Positions 34,374-42,887 of a DNA stretch of 64,000 nucleotides are shown here, one piece after another. How positions within the stretch are numbered: position 1 is the first letter of the stretch; each line of letters begins with the position of its first letter. The translations under genes were made by a program, and so were the position numbers. Origin of the DNA: JACPNE01 sp964444465 (GTDB lineage Archaea; Nanobdellota; Nanobdellia; SCGC-AAA011-G17; JACPNG01); assembly GCA_964444465.1 (NCBI GenBank), contig CAYUGZ010000001.1, forward strand, positions 1 to 64,000, written 5' to 3'. The notes beneath the pieces were generated by a model. That model searched no databases and was not told the DNA's origin. It saw nothing but the letters and a program-made list of their open reading frames with translations.

Positions 34374-35282
34374 ATGAGAAAGATTTTATCTTTTATCATA
34401 TTAAGCATAATCTTGATATTCTCAATCATTTTTATAAGAAATAATATAAATGAATTTTCTAAAATTCCAACAATTTCTTTTGTTTATATTGTCCCTTTAA
34501 TTATCTTAACTATCTCTACACTATTTATTAATGGTTTAAGGATAAAGTTATTCGGAGATTATTATGGTATAAACTTGAGTATAAATGAATGGTTTGGTTT
34601 GTCTTCTATTACTACTATGGGGAATCATATGACTCCTTTTAGAGGAGGAGTTGCAGCTAGAGCTTTTTATATGAAAAAGATACACAATTTTTCTTATACA
34701 TCTTTTTTGACAACAATTGCTGCTTCTTATGTACTTAGATTTTTTATATATGGTTTATTAGGTGTGATTCTTAGCTTGATAATTTATCAGTTCTATAATT
34801 TTTTTAATAATATTCTATTTTTATCTTTAGTTTTATTAACTTTTTCTTCATTATTAACTATTATTATTTTTCCTATATTTAGACAAACTAGAAATAAATT
34901 TCTTAATAGGATCATAAAGATTTTAGAAGAATGGAATGTAATGAGAAAAAACTATGATTTTTTATTTAAAATTTTATTATTGGATTTGGGACTTTGGTTA
35001 ATAAGATCATTAAAATTATTTTTTGTTTTTAAGGCATTTTCATTTGATATTCCATTTGTTTTTATATTACTTATATCTGTTTTATCCATAATCTCAGTTT
35101 TTCTAAGCTTAACTCCAGCGGGATTGGGAGTAGTAGAAGCTGTTGTTGCATTTTCAGCAGAAGTTGTTGGTGTTGGATTTGTAGGTGGATTATATGCAAG
35201 TATTTTAGACAGAATTATAACAGTAATTGTTATATTTATAATTGGCCCTATATTCAGTTATAGATTAATGAAAGATTATTGA
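34374..35282 (+). CDS. LPG-synthase-TM/UPF0104 family (AglD-like) membrane protein
   Basis: A 302-residue protein with about eight transmembrane helices. The GNHMTPFRGGVAARAFYM segment near residue 84 and TPAGLGVVEAVVA near residue 245 are the conserved loops of the lysylphosphatidylglycerol synthase TM / UPF0104 family, which includes flippase-like proteins and the membrane part of archaeal AglD. Such proteins are thought to move or handle lipid-linked head groups. It follows the ATP-sulfurylase-like gene by 55 bases on the same strand and may export a lipid-linked product of the operon; that link is inference. It overlaps the convergent carbamoyltransferase gene by seven bases. Confidence 0.82.
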   Translation: MRKILSFIILSIILIFSIIFIRNNINEFSKIPTISFVYIVPLIILTISTLFINGLRIKLFGDYYGINLSINEWFGLSSITTMGNHMTPFRGGVAARAFYMKKIHNFSYTSFLTTIAASYVLRFFIYGLLGVILSLIIYQFYNFFNNILFLSLVLLTFSSLLTIIIFPIFRQTRNKFLNRIIKILEEWNVMRKNYDFLFKILLLDLGLWLIRSLKLFFVFKAFSFDIPFVFILLISVLSIISVFLSLTPAGLGVVEAVVAFSAEVVGVGFVGGLYASILDRIITVIVIFIIGPIFSYRLMKDY

Positions 35283-36976
35283 TTTTTAATTAAGAAATTT
35301 CCAATAGCAAGATAATCTAGATGTCCTTGTTTAAATGAGGTTATTGCATCTTCTGGAGTACATACAATTGGTTCCTCATGAATATTAAAACTAGTGTTTA
35401 TTATTGTTGAGGATTTAGTTAATTTTTTGTATTCTTCTAAAATTTTATAGTAACTAATATTTTCATTTTTAGATATTATCTGTGGACGAGCAGTATTATC
35501 CAAATGAACAACTGCAGGACAATCTTTTTTCATGTTTTTACTACAATTAAATGTGATGGTCATAAATTTAGCAGCATACTCTGCCCCTTCTACATTCTCA
35601 TAGTTTTTAGATATATCTTCTTTTAGTGTTACTGGAGCAAATGGCATAAACTCTGTTCTTTTTAATTTTTTATTTAACCAATCATTTACACTTGGATCTG
35701 TTGTTTGGTATAGAATACTTCTATTTCCTAAAGCTCTAGGACCATATTCCATAGCACCATCAAATCTAGCGATAACTTCACCTTTAGCTAATAGTCTAGC
35801 TGTAATTTGTTCAATATTTTTAAAAATTTTATATTTTATTTTATGTTCATCTAAAACTTTTTTTATTTCATTATTATTATATTTAGGGCCAAAATAGATT
35901 GTATCTAATTTTTTATTGTAATAAGTGAACCTATTTTGTAAGAATAAAGCTGCACCCATACTTAATCCTCCATCCCCCATATGTGGGTGTATATAGATAG
36001 AATTAACATTATCGAGTTCATGAATTTTCTGATTTAATTTTACGTTAGCAAATAATCCACCAGCTAAGACAATATTTTTTACATTAGTTTTTTTAATCCA
36101 ATGATCAACAAATTTTACAAATTCATTCTCGAGATGTATTTGAATACTGCATGCTAGATCTTCTTTATTAAAATTATTTCCAATTTTTTTAAGAATTTTT
36201 TTAATACTTTGTTTATGCCTCGAGTTTGAGATGTTTAATAATTTTCCATTCTTTGAAATTATCATTTTTTTAAACACATTAATGTAATTAGGCTTACCAT
36301 AGGCTGCTAATCCTGTTGTTTTACCCTCATGTTTTCCCATTTTGAATCCTAGTAAATCAGTTACATAACTATAAAATTTGGCTATTGAATTATATGAGCT
36401 AGCTTCATATAATCTAGTTATTCTACTCTTATTTCCTAGAGATACACTTGTTGATACTCCATCTCCAGCAGCGTCTGATGTTATAATCAATGTTTTATCT
36501 AATCCAGAAGTAAAGTGTGCACTTGCCGCGTGACATAAATGATGTTCAACAAATTTGATTGGACATTTGAATCCTAAATCTCTAAGTGTTTTTTTTAATT
36601 TTTCTTGTCTTTCTTTAGTTTTTTTTTCTAAAATTATTTTTTGTATGTTATTCCATAATTTAGTTTTGAAAAAAAATCCTAAATAAGAACTTAAGTCTCC
36701 TATCTTAGATCTATCTTCTATTAATAATAAAACCATATCACTATGTGGAATTGGTTTTTGAATAAATTTTGCATATTTAGTCGCTATACTAATATAATCA
36801 ACATCTTTAGGATTTAAATTAGAAATTTTTAAAACTTCTTTAATTGATTTTTCAGGAAATCCATAACAAAGTTTTATTCTATTCAATCTTTCTTCATTTA
36901 TTGATGCAACTATCTTATTATTGTTTATTAAAGTTACACCTGCATCATGTGAATCATTTATCCCTAATATTTTCAT
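35276..36976 (-). CDS. NodU/CmcH-type carbamoyltransferase
   Basis: A 566-residue carbamoyltransferase, normal length for the family. N-terminal KILGINDSHDAGVTLI and ASINEERLNRIK, the metal-site text VEHHLCHAASAHF near residue 143, and ITSDAAGDGVS form the Kae1-like domain. The C-terminal YrdC-like module begins around MEYGPRALGNRSILYQT near residue 400 and includes FMPFAPV. The family uses carbamoyl phosphate and ATP to O-carbamoylate sugars, as in NodU and TobZ. With the glycan genes around, carbamoylation of a surface sugar is likely. The ATG has no separate operon partner downstream; two small genes lie upstream on the same strand. Confidence 0.9.
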   Translation of the reverse strand: MKILGINDSHDAGVTLINNNKIVASINEERLNRIKLCYGFPEKSIKEVLKISNLNPKDVDYISIATKYAKFIQKPIPHSDMVLLLIEDRSKIGDLSSYLGFFFKTKLWNNIQKIILEKKTKERQEKLKKTLRDLGFKCPIKFVEHHLCHAASAHFTSGLDKTLIITSDAAGDGVSTSVSLGNKSRITRLYEASSYNSIAKFYSYVTDLLGFKMGKHEGKTTGLAAYGKPNYINVFKKMIISKNGKLLNISNSRHKQSIKKILKKIGNNFNKEDLACSIQIHLENEFVKFVDHWIKKTNVKNIVLAGGLFANVKLNQKIHELDNVNSIYIHPHMGDGGLSMGAALFLQNRFTYYNKKLDTIYFGPKYNNNEIKKVLDEHKIKYKIFKNIEQITARLLAKGEVIARFDGAMEYGPRALGNRSILYQTTDPSVNDWLNKKLKRTEFMPFAPVTLKEDISKNYENVEGAEYAAKFMTITFNCSKNMKKDCPAVVHLDNTARPQIISKNENISYYKILEEYKKLTKSSTIINTSFNIHEEPIVCTPEDAITSFKQGHLDYLAIGNFLIKNQ

Positions 36977-36999
36977 GATAGAAAACCCTTAATATAAAC

Positions 37000-37473
37000 T
37001 TAAATAGCTTTCGTTAAACGAACTTTGAAGAGTTTTATTGTAGTATAAACTAATATTGTTATTATCAAAATTATATAGTACTCATTACTCCATAGTATAT
37101 TAAAACCAAATGGTCTCCAAGAAAAGGGAAATAATAACATTGCTTGTGGATTAATTATAAAATTTTTAAATAATGCATCAGATGCATAATGTGTAGTCCA
37201 TCCAATTGTTATTAATAAAATTGTTAGGGGATAATTAAATCTAAATAATGAGGCTATAACTAAAGTAAAAAGAAAAGTACCTATTGGAAGGTGTAATGGT
37301 AATAATCCCCAATAAATCTCGCTTATAGGAATTGTAAAAAAAGCTCCAAGAATAGAAGATTTAAAAAAGAAGTCAGGAAGTATAGAGCCAAGAACAACTA
37401 AACTTCTAGGCTTTATATTAAACAACTCTACAATAATTAATGCAATTAATATATGGCTAATCCAATCAGGCAT
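37000..37473 (-). CDS. membrane-bound YdjM/DUF457-like putative metal-dependent hydrolase
   Basis: A 157-residue membrane protein with about four hydrophobic helices. MPDWISHILIALI at the start, GSILPDFFF, LPLHLPIGTFL and GWTTHYASDAL carry the conserved His/Asp residues of the LexA-binding inner-membrane hydrolase family (PF04307, YdjM-like). The family is annotated as metal-dependent but its reaction is not well defined. It overlaps the next upstream gene by eight bases, so the two are translated together, and it lies 23 bases from the carbamoyltransferase gene on the same strand. Confidence 0.7.
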   Translation of the reverse strand: MPDWISHILIALIIVELFNIKPRSLVVLGSILPDFFFKSSILGAFFTIPISEIYWGLLPLHLPIGTFLFTLVIASLFRFNYPLTILLITIGWTTHYASDALFKNFIINPQAMLLFPFSWRPFGFNILWSNEYYIILIITILVYTTIKLFKVRLTKAI

Positions 37474-37885
37474 GTTTAAAACCCCTTGAGGTTATTTTCC
37501 ATTCTTTAAAGAAGATAAAAAGAAATATTATAAGCCCAATTACAGACACTACATATTTTGAGTTGTTATAATCAAAATAATGAACATCACTTAATTCAAT
37601 AAATCCTTCTTTATGAAATATGCCAAGAATAGAGAGTGATCCTTGAATTGGTTTTCTTATTTCTTTAGTTTTAACTAAAATTTCTTCATTTCCTGATAAA
37701 AGGATAAAACCTTCTTCTCTAAACTCTTTTATTCTACCATATTGTTCTGTTAATAGTTGATCATATCTTTCTGGGTTTTCATTAAGGTCTTTTATACTTG
37801 GATAGTAATCCTCATAGTAGGTCAATAAAAATATAGATAATAATACTAATCCAATCATCCCTATAAAAGAGAGTAATAATCTCAT
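37466..37885 (-). CDS. small membrane protein with an extracytoplasmic OB-like domain
   Basis: A 139-residue protein with one N-terminal helix (about 4-22) and one C-terminal helix (about 110-127). Between them is a beta-rich stretch of about 80 residues (QYGRIKEFREEGFILLSG, ILVKTKEI, GFIELSDVHYF) that looks like an OB-type barrel; this is a visual guess. It overlaps the YdjM-like gene by eight bases. No family assignment. Confidence 0.6.
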   Translation of the reverse strand: MRLLLSFIGMIGLVLLSIFLLTYYEDYYPSIKDLNENPERYDQLLTEQYGRIKEFREEGFILLSGNEEILVKTKEIRKPIQGSLSILGIFHKEGFIELSDVHYFDYNNSKYVVSVIGLIIFLFIFFKEWKITSRGFKHA

Positions 37886-37935
37886 TTAATGTTGTTTATA
37901 GAAAGTTATTTAAATTTTATTAGAGTTTCAAAAAA

Positions 37936-38721
37936 ATGGTTAAAATAGGAATTATTGGTGGGTCAGGAATTGATAACCCTGAGATAATCCAAGATTCTAA
38001 GAAAATAAAAGTTCACACCCCTTATGGATCAACTTCTGATTTAGTTACTACAGGAAAAGTTCAAGGAGTAGATGTTGTTATTATCCCCCGACATGGAGAT
38101 TCCCATAGGATTTATCCAAGTAATGTTAATTTTAGGGCTAATATATATGCTATGAAAGAACAAGGTGTCACTCATATAATCGCGCCAACTGCTTGTGGTT
38201 CTCTAAGAGAAGAAATAAAACCTGGTGATTTAGTTTTTATTGATCAATTTATAGATAGAACAACTAAGAGAACTCAAACTTTTTATGAGGGTGTTGAGGT
38301 TTGTCATATCTCAATGGCAGAACCTTTTTGTAATCAATTAAAAAATTTATTAATTGAAACCTCTAAAGAATTAAATTATGACCATCATGAAAAAGGAACA
38401 ATGGTTACAATTGAAGGACCTAGATTTAGTACAAGAGCAGAATCTAATCTGTTTAGATCATGGAATTGTGATGTTATTAATATGACTTCAATTCCTGAAG
38501 CAGTTTTAGCGAGAGAAGCTGGAATCTGTTACCAACCAATTGCCATGTCTACAGATTATGATTGTTGGCATCAAAGCGAGGAGAAAGTAACTATTGAAAT
38601 AATTTTAGAAACAATGAAGAACAATGCTGGAAAAGTTAAACAATTATTAATTAATGTAATTCCTAAAATAAAAGAATGGGAATGCTATTGTAAGGAAGAG
38701 ATAAAAAATTCTAAGTTGTAG
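37936..38721 (+). CDS. mtnP: S-methyl-5'-thioadenosine phosphorylase
   Basis: A 261-residue purine-nucleoside phosphorylase family enzyme of the MTAP subgroup. IGIIGGSGIDNPE at the start, RHGDSHRIYPSNVNFRANI near residue 52 (phosphate binding), TACGSLREEIKPGD, and EGPRFSTRAESNLFRSW with NMTSIPEAVLAREA mark the active site; STDYDCWHQ completes the base and ribose pocket. It splits methylthioadenosine, a by-product of polyamine synthesis and some radical SAM reactions, to adenine and methylthioribose-1-phosphate. The adenine could be salvaged by the Apt encoded at 59959-60480. Separately transcribed between the membrane genes and the surface protein. Confidence 0.93.
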   Translation: MVKIGIIGGSGIDNPEIIQDSKKIKVHTPYGSTSDLVTTGKVQGVDVVIIPRHGDSHRIYPSNVNFRANIYAMKEQGVTHIIAPTACGSLREEIKPGDLVFIDQFIDRTTKRTQTFYEGVEVCHISMAEPFCNQLKNLLIETSKELNYDHHEKGTMVTIEGPRFSTRAESNLFRSWNCDVINMTSIPEAVLAREAGICYQPIAMSTDYDCWHQSEEKVTIEIILETMKNNAGKVKQLLINVIPKIKEWECYCKEEIKNSKL

Positions 38722-38799
38722 TGTTTATAAATAAACTTTGTTTATCACTCTAAAATAAAAAAATTCATCACTTTAAAATAAACAATTTGTATAGAAATA

Positions 38800-38808
38800 T
38801 TTATATAG
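38800..38808 (+). promoter_or_regulatory. TATA box of the S-layer-like gene
   Basis: TTTATATAG is 33 bases before the short leader ORF at 38833 and about 86 before the surface protein ATG. It implies a transcript with a ~55-base 5' leader, unlike the leaderless genes nearby. A second element TTTATAAAT at about 38725-38733 could be an alternative promoter. Confidence 0.45.
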
Positions 38809-38832
38809 GAAGTCTGTCTTAAAAACTTAAAT

Positions 38833-38886
38833 ATGTTCAAAAAGAAAGGTGAATTTTTTAGAAAAGTAAAAGGAGGACGATTCTAA
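38833..38886 (+). other. possible 17-codon leader ORF coupled to the surface protein
   Basis: An ORF of 17 codons (MFKKKGEFFRKVKGGRF) ends in TAA at 38884-38886, whose last A is the first base of the surface protein ATG. The Shine-Dalgarno AAAGGAGG for that gene lies inside the ORF at about 38869-38876. The peptide is strongly basic. It may be a translated leader that couples initiation, or simply a 5' untranslated region that happens to be open. Confidence 0.35.
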
Positions 38887-41249
38887 TGGATCAAAAAGGT
38901 GGATTTTCAGATTTTAAAATATTATTTTTAACATTAATTTTATTTACAATAAGTTTTTTTATTTATAGTGCATTTATTTCTGTTGCATCTTTAGATTATA
39001 CTAATAGTGCTATCATAGCATATGGTGGATCTGAAGGTAATGATAATGGAACAAAAGGTGGAGAAGAAGAAACAATTAATGTTACTATCGTAGTTAATGC
39101 AGATGCTACTGGCGATAATGTAACTGCTTTTAATATAACTTTACCAGCTGCTAATTATACGTTCTTATATTTTGTAAGTGCAGAAGGTGTTGCAGAACTT
39201 GAATCTGGAGATAATATTCCAAATGCAACTATCCCAATGGGTAATGTAACTTTTTTCCCTGGTGGAGCAACTACAAATTGGGGATGTTATAATGTATCTT
39301 CTACACAGATTACATGTAATACAAGTGAGGTTGTTGGAACAACTCCTGGAGATGCTTTAGGTGGAGGAGAAAACACAACAATAATAGTAACATTTAATGT
39401 TAGTGCAAATACTACTGGTGAGTATACAGCTAATCTAATCTTATCAACAGCAAACGATACTGAGTTTGGTTCTGTTAATACTACTAATCTTAATTTAACT
39501 ATAGATGGTATAATCCCAAGATTATTAGACTTAAACATAAGTGATGGTAATACAACATTATTAAATGGGACAGGTAATTTGAATATAAGTCGTGATAGTT
39601 TATTGAGTAATGGATCAAACTTAACAGTTACTATGACTCTACAAGAACATGCGATAGATACTGTGTTATTATACTACAATTGTTCAACTAATAATAATAT
39701 TAATGTATCCTCAACAAATCCTGTAACTGATTTTTTTGTTCCAAGTGGTACAACTAATTATTCATTTAAGGGAGTACAAGGGGCTGGCACTACTGGGGTA
39801 GAGATCTCTACAGAAACATTAGCATTTACTGGAACAATAGACAATACATGTACTGGAGTGAATGGTAATTCTGTAGCAACTTTATTAATAGTAGTCAATG
39901 ATACATTTGGTAATAGTAGGGAAATTAATTATACTGGTGGAACTCCATTTACTTTCTTAACTCAAGGAAGAGGGGATGGATTGCCAACATTCTATAATCC
40001 TAATGTAACAGATAATACAAATACATTAACTGGAAATGCTGCATTAGACGGAAATAGTGATTATTTGGCTACAGGAAATCATACATTTAGTATAGAATAT
40101 AGTGGTGGAGGTACAAACACAACAGATGTATTATTTGTATACAATCTATCAAATACATTAGTATTAGGTACAAATGCATTTGAGGCATCTTCATATATAA
40201 TAAAACATGCTACATTAAATAATATTTCAGCTTTAGGTACAGGATTTGATAATAATACAAATCCAGGAGTTTTTGTGACTGGAATAAATTTTGGTGCAGG
40301 AACTAATCTATCAACTAATGTAACATTTGCATGGATAGCTAATGCTACAAGAAGAAGGAGTGGAACTACAAACTATTCTGTAATCGCAGGACCATTTTCA
40401 TATGTAATAGATGGCGGTGTACCAGGGGTAGAATTGGTAGACCCAGTTGATACATCAATAGATGTAAGAGCTTCAATTAAATATACTTGTAAAGGAACTG
40501 ATACAGAAAGTGGTGTAGACACTTATGTTACAACAATAACAAAGCCTAGTGGAAATACAGCTGTTCAATCAACTACTGTAGCTAATACTGAAGTAACATT
40601 TACAGGAGATGATACAAATGAAGCAGGAAGTTATGATGTTGATTGTACATTAACAGATAATGTAGGAAATGCAATTTCAACATCATCCTCATTCACAGCA
40701 TTATTCACTACAGGCTCTTCCGGTTCTAGTGGAGGCGGAGGCGGTGGATCTGCTGCAACAGTAAGTTTTGATGTAGACTTTTCAGAAGCTACAACAACAG
40801 AAGCAGCAATGCAAGTAGCAGAAGGAAGTACAAGAACATTTAGTTTTGATGGTGCAACAACACACACATTAAAAGTAGATTCAGTATCTGATACCTCTGC
40901 AACAATAACCATATCTTCAGATCCTCAAACATTTGAGATGAATGTAGGTGAGACATTAGGAGTAGATATCAATGGTGATGGATTAGATGATTTAGAAGTT
41001 ACGTTAAAGAGCATTGATAATGGTGTAGTAGACTTGACTATTGTGAAAGTAGAAGAAGGAGCAGAAATTGTAGCAGAAGAGGAGATAGCTGCAGCTGCTG
41101 AAGAAGCAGGAACAACAACTCCTGAACCAGTAGATGAAGTAGCACCAACACCAACAGAAGCTAAAGGCTACGGAACAACAATAACAATAATAGTAATATT
41201 GTTAGTAGTAGTGTTGTTAATAGTTTATTATTTCATGCAAAAGAAATAA
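38886..41249 (+). CDS. S-layer-like secreted glycoprotein with C-terminal membrane anchor
   Basis: A 787-residue protein. An N-terminal hydrophobic segment (residues ~10-35) serves as signal peptide or anchor. The ectodomain is rich in Thr, Asn, Gly and Ser and packed with N-x-S/T sequons, as in archaeal S-layer and adhesin glycoproteins. Several Ig-like beta repeats seem present. Near residue 613 a glycine spacer (SSGGGGGGS) leads into a ~100-residue domain (FDVDFSEATT ... VDINGDGLDDLEVTLKSI), then an Ala/Glu/Pro stretch and a final helix (about 761-783) with MQKK at the end. The same C-terminal domain recurs in the next gene. Strong Shine-Dalgarno. Likely a major substrate of the glycosylation machinery here. 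Confidence 0.85.
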   Translation: MDQKGGFSDFKILFLTLILFTISFFIYSAFISVASLDYTNSAIIAYGGSEGNDNGTKGGEEETINVTIVVNADATGDNVTAFNITLPAANYTFLYFVSAEGVAELESGDNIPNATIPMGNVTFFPGGATTNWGCYNVSSTQITCNTSEVVGTTPGDALGGGENTTIIVTFNVSANTTGEYTANLILSTANDTEFGSVNTTNLNLTIDGIIPRLLDLNISDGNTTLLNGTGNLNISRDSLLSNGSNLTVTMTLQEHAIDTVLLYYNCSTNNNINVSSTNPVTDFFVPSGTTNYSFKGVQGAGTTGVEISTETLAFTGTIDNTCTGVNGNSVATLLIVVNDTFGNSREINYTGGTPFTFLTQGRGDGLPTFYNPNVTDNTNTLTGNAALDGNSDYLATGNHTFSIEYSGGGTNTTDVLFVYNLSNTLVLGTNAFEASSYIIKHATLNNISALGTGFDNNTNPGVFVTGINFGAGTNLSTNVTFAWIANATRRRSGTTNYSVIAGPFSYVIDGGVPGVELVDPVDTSIDVRASIKYTCKGTDTESGVDTYVTTITKPSGNTAVQSTTVANTEVTFTGDDTNEAGSYDVDCTLTDNVGNAISTSSSFTALFTTGSSGSSGGGGGGSAATVSFDVDFSEATTTEAAMQVAEGSTRTFSFDGATTHTLKVDSVSDTSATITISSDPQTFEMNVGETLGVDINGDGLDDLEVTLKSIDNGVVDLTIVKVEEGAEIVAEEEIAAAAEEAGTTTPEPVDEVAPTPTEAKGYGTTITIIVILLVVVLLIVYYFMQKK

Positions 41250-41272
41250 TTCTTTTTCTTTTTTTATATTGA
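41250..41272 (+). terminator. oligo-T terminator after the surface protein gene
   Basis: Directly after the TAA stop the sequence is a run of thymines broken by two cytosines, with no hairpin. T-rich tracts of this kind end transcription in archaea. Confidence 0.45.
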
Positions 41273-41298
41273 TTTATATATTTTATAATTTCTAAATG

Positions 41299-41307
41299 TT
41301 TATAAGT
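41299..41307 (+). promoter_or_regulatory. TATA box before the second surface protein gene
   Basis: TTTATAAGT begins 30 bases before the ATG at 41329, consistent with a leaderless transcript; no Shine-Dalgarno sequence precedes the ATG. Confidence 0.5.
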
Positions 41308-41328
41308 AATCTATCTTAATTATCATTT

Positions 41329-42497
41329 ATGAATAGTGTAAGATTGTTATATATATCTCTTTTTATCCTATTAAGTATAAACTTAGCTTTTGCAGGAAAG
41401 ATTCATGATCTAGATTTTTCTAAAGAAGATATAATAAAAACCACAATTAATGAGAGGGATGTTGTTAGATTTGTAATTCCATTTAGAGAGTATGATCTAG
41501 ATAAATATAAAGAAGGAGAGATAGATTATGAATTAATAGAAAAAGAACATAAAGTTATGATTAGAGAGGTAAGATCAGATAGTAATTTTATTAAATTAAC
41601 AGTATTTATACAAGGTGCTGAGACCCCACAATATCTCAATTTAGGATTTAAAAACATTGTCAGATTAGATTTTGATAGGGACAATCTTGATGATATGGTT
41701 ATAAGTTTGAATAAGATAGAGAATAAAGAAATTACATTTACTTTAGAACATAAAAAAGAGGAAGATAAGATAAATAAAGTTTTATTATTTGGAAGAACAA
41801 AAAGAGAGAATATGGAAGAAAAGGATGAAAATCCTATTCTAAGCTTTTTGTCTAGATTATTCTCTGGAGAGATTTTTGGAAGATATTTAGCAGAAGTTGA
41901 TGAAGAAATTCAAGAAGAAGTTAAAGAAGATATAATAGAAGAAGAATTGGTTTTAGAAGAAAAAATTGTTGAAGAGCCTAAAATAGAAGTTGATGAAGAA
42001 GAGATTGAAATAGAAGAAACTAAAGAAGAGGTAATAGAAGAACCAATAGAAGTAGAAGAAATCCAAGAAGAGGTAATTGTAGAAGAGACTGTTGAAGAAG
42101 AGGCTGAAGAAACAATGAAAGAAGAGGCAATAGAAGAAGAGGCAATAGAAGAAGNNNNNNNNNNNNNNNNNNNNNNNNNNNNNNNNNNNNNNNNNNNNNN
42201 NNNNNNNNNNNNNNNNNNNNNNNNNNNNNNNNNNNNNNNNNNNNNNNNNNNNNNGAGGCTGAAGAAACAATGAAAGAAGAGGCAATAGAAGAAGAGGCAA
42301 TAGAAGAAGTTGAGATTGCTGAGGAAGAAGGAGAGAAAGGATTAGAAGAGATAACAGGATTAACAACTGGAAGGCCTAATATAATAAACAAATTAGCAAA
42401 TAATTACATATTAACAATAATTGGCCTTGTTGTTTTATTTCTTTTATCTTGGAATAGAAGATACATAAAAAGAAAAACAAGAAGATTTTTTTGGTAG
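41329..42497 (+). CDS. membrane-anchored surface protein with Glu-rich repeat stalk, broken by an assembly gap
   Basis: The protein starts with a signal peptide (LLYISLFILLSINLAFA) followed by a ~110-residue domain (HDLDFSKEDII ... LDFDRDNLDDMVISLNKI) similar to the C-terminal domain of the preceding S-layer-like protein. A long Glu/Ile/Val-rich stalk follows, with repeats of EEAIEE type. The stalk is cut by 100 Ns at 42155-42254. After the gap the reading frame differs by the arbitrary gap size, but the text resumes the same repeats, then has a spacer, a transmembrane helix (NYILTIIGLVVLFLLSW) and a basic tail ending at 42497. I treat it as one gene. It is probably a cell-surface stalk protein of unknown partner. 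Confidence 0.75.
42100..42309 (+). repeat. identical 55-bp repeat on both sides of the scaffold gap
   Basis: Bases 42100-42154 and 42255-42309 are the same 55 bases, encoding EAEETMKEEAIEEEAIEE. Inside each copy a 15-base unit (GAAGAGGCAATAGAA) occurs twice. The 100 Ns between them are therefore a gap inside a tandem repeat. Confidence 0.9.
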
Positions 42498-42501
42498 GAA
42501 T

Positions 42502-42825
42502 ATGAGTTTAATTTCAAGTCCCGTTAATTTAAAGTTTGATCCTAAAACTGCAGAATCCCCTGTTAGAGAAATATTTTTGGATGACGTTACAAGAGTTATA
42601 TGGTTAGGAATAAAACAAAGGCATGTGTGCACCCAATACTTTAATGATGGATGTTTAGCTTTATCAAAAAGAATTTTTAAGGAAGGTTTACCTAACTCTC
42701 CTGAGAGATTATTAGATTTATTAGATAGAGATTTTGGACATCCTACTTATGGAATTGATTTTGCGAGAGAGTTATTTCCCTATCTTTTAGGAGAGAAGAG
42801 ATTAGATTATGTTCCACTAGTCTAA
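42502..42825 (+). CDS. hypothetical protein, 107 aa
   Basis: Unrecognised soluble protein. It has a helical C-terminal half (LPNSPERLLDLLDRDFG) and two cysteines. It starts four bases after the stop of the surface stalk gene, so it may be cotranscribed with it. No signal peptide or membrane helix is seen. Codon use fits the region; no function inferred. Confidence 0.6.
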   Translation: MSLISSPVNLKFDPKTAESPVREIFLDDVTRVIWLGIKQRHVCTQYFNDGCLALSKRIFKEGLPNSPERLLDLLDRDFGHPTYGIDFARELFPYLLGEKRLDYVPLV

Positions 42826-42859
42826 CAAATTGAAATAAATTCTTAATAATAAATAACTT

Positions 42860-42868
42860 TTTATATAA
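42860..42868 (+). promoter_or_regulatory. TATA box before the cyclophilin gene
   Basis: TTTATATAA begins 28 bases before the ATG at 42888, with no Shine-Dalgarno sequence, consistent with a leaderless mRNA. Confidence 0.5.
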
Positions 42869-42887
42869 CTTATTTTGATGTTGTAAA

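Noticed and set aside
42155..42273. Gene end at 42273 for the surface stalk protein
   Set aside because: That stop is reached only because the 100-N gap shifts the frame; the repeat text resumes in another frame and continues to a membrane anchor ending at 42497.
42020..42391. Minus-strand ORFs across the N gap (Leu/Ser-rich, 123 and 137 codons)
   Set aside because: They are the reverse complement of the Glu-rich repeat and owe their length to Ns read as open codons.
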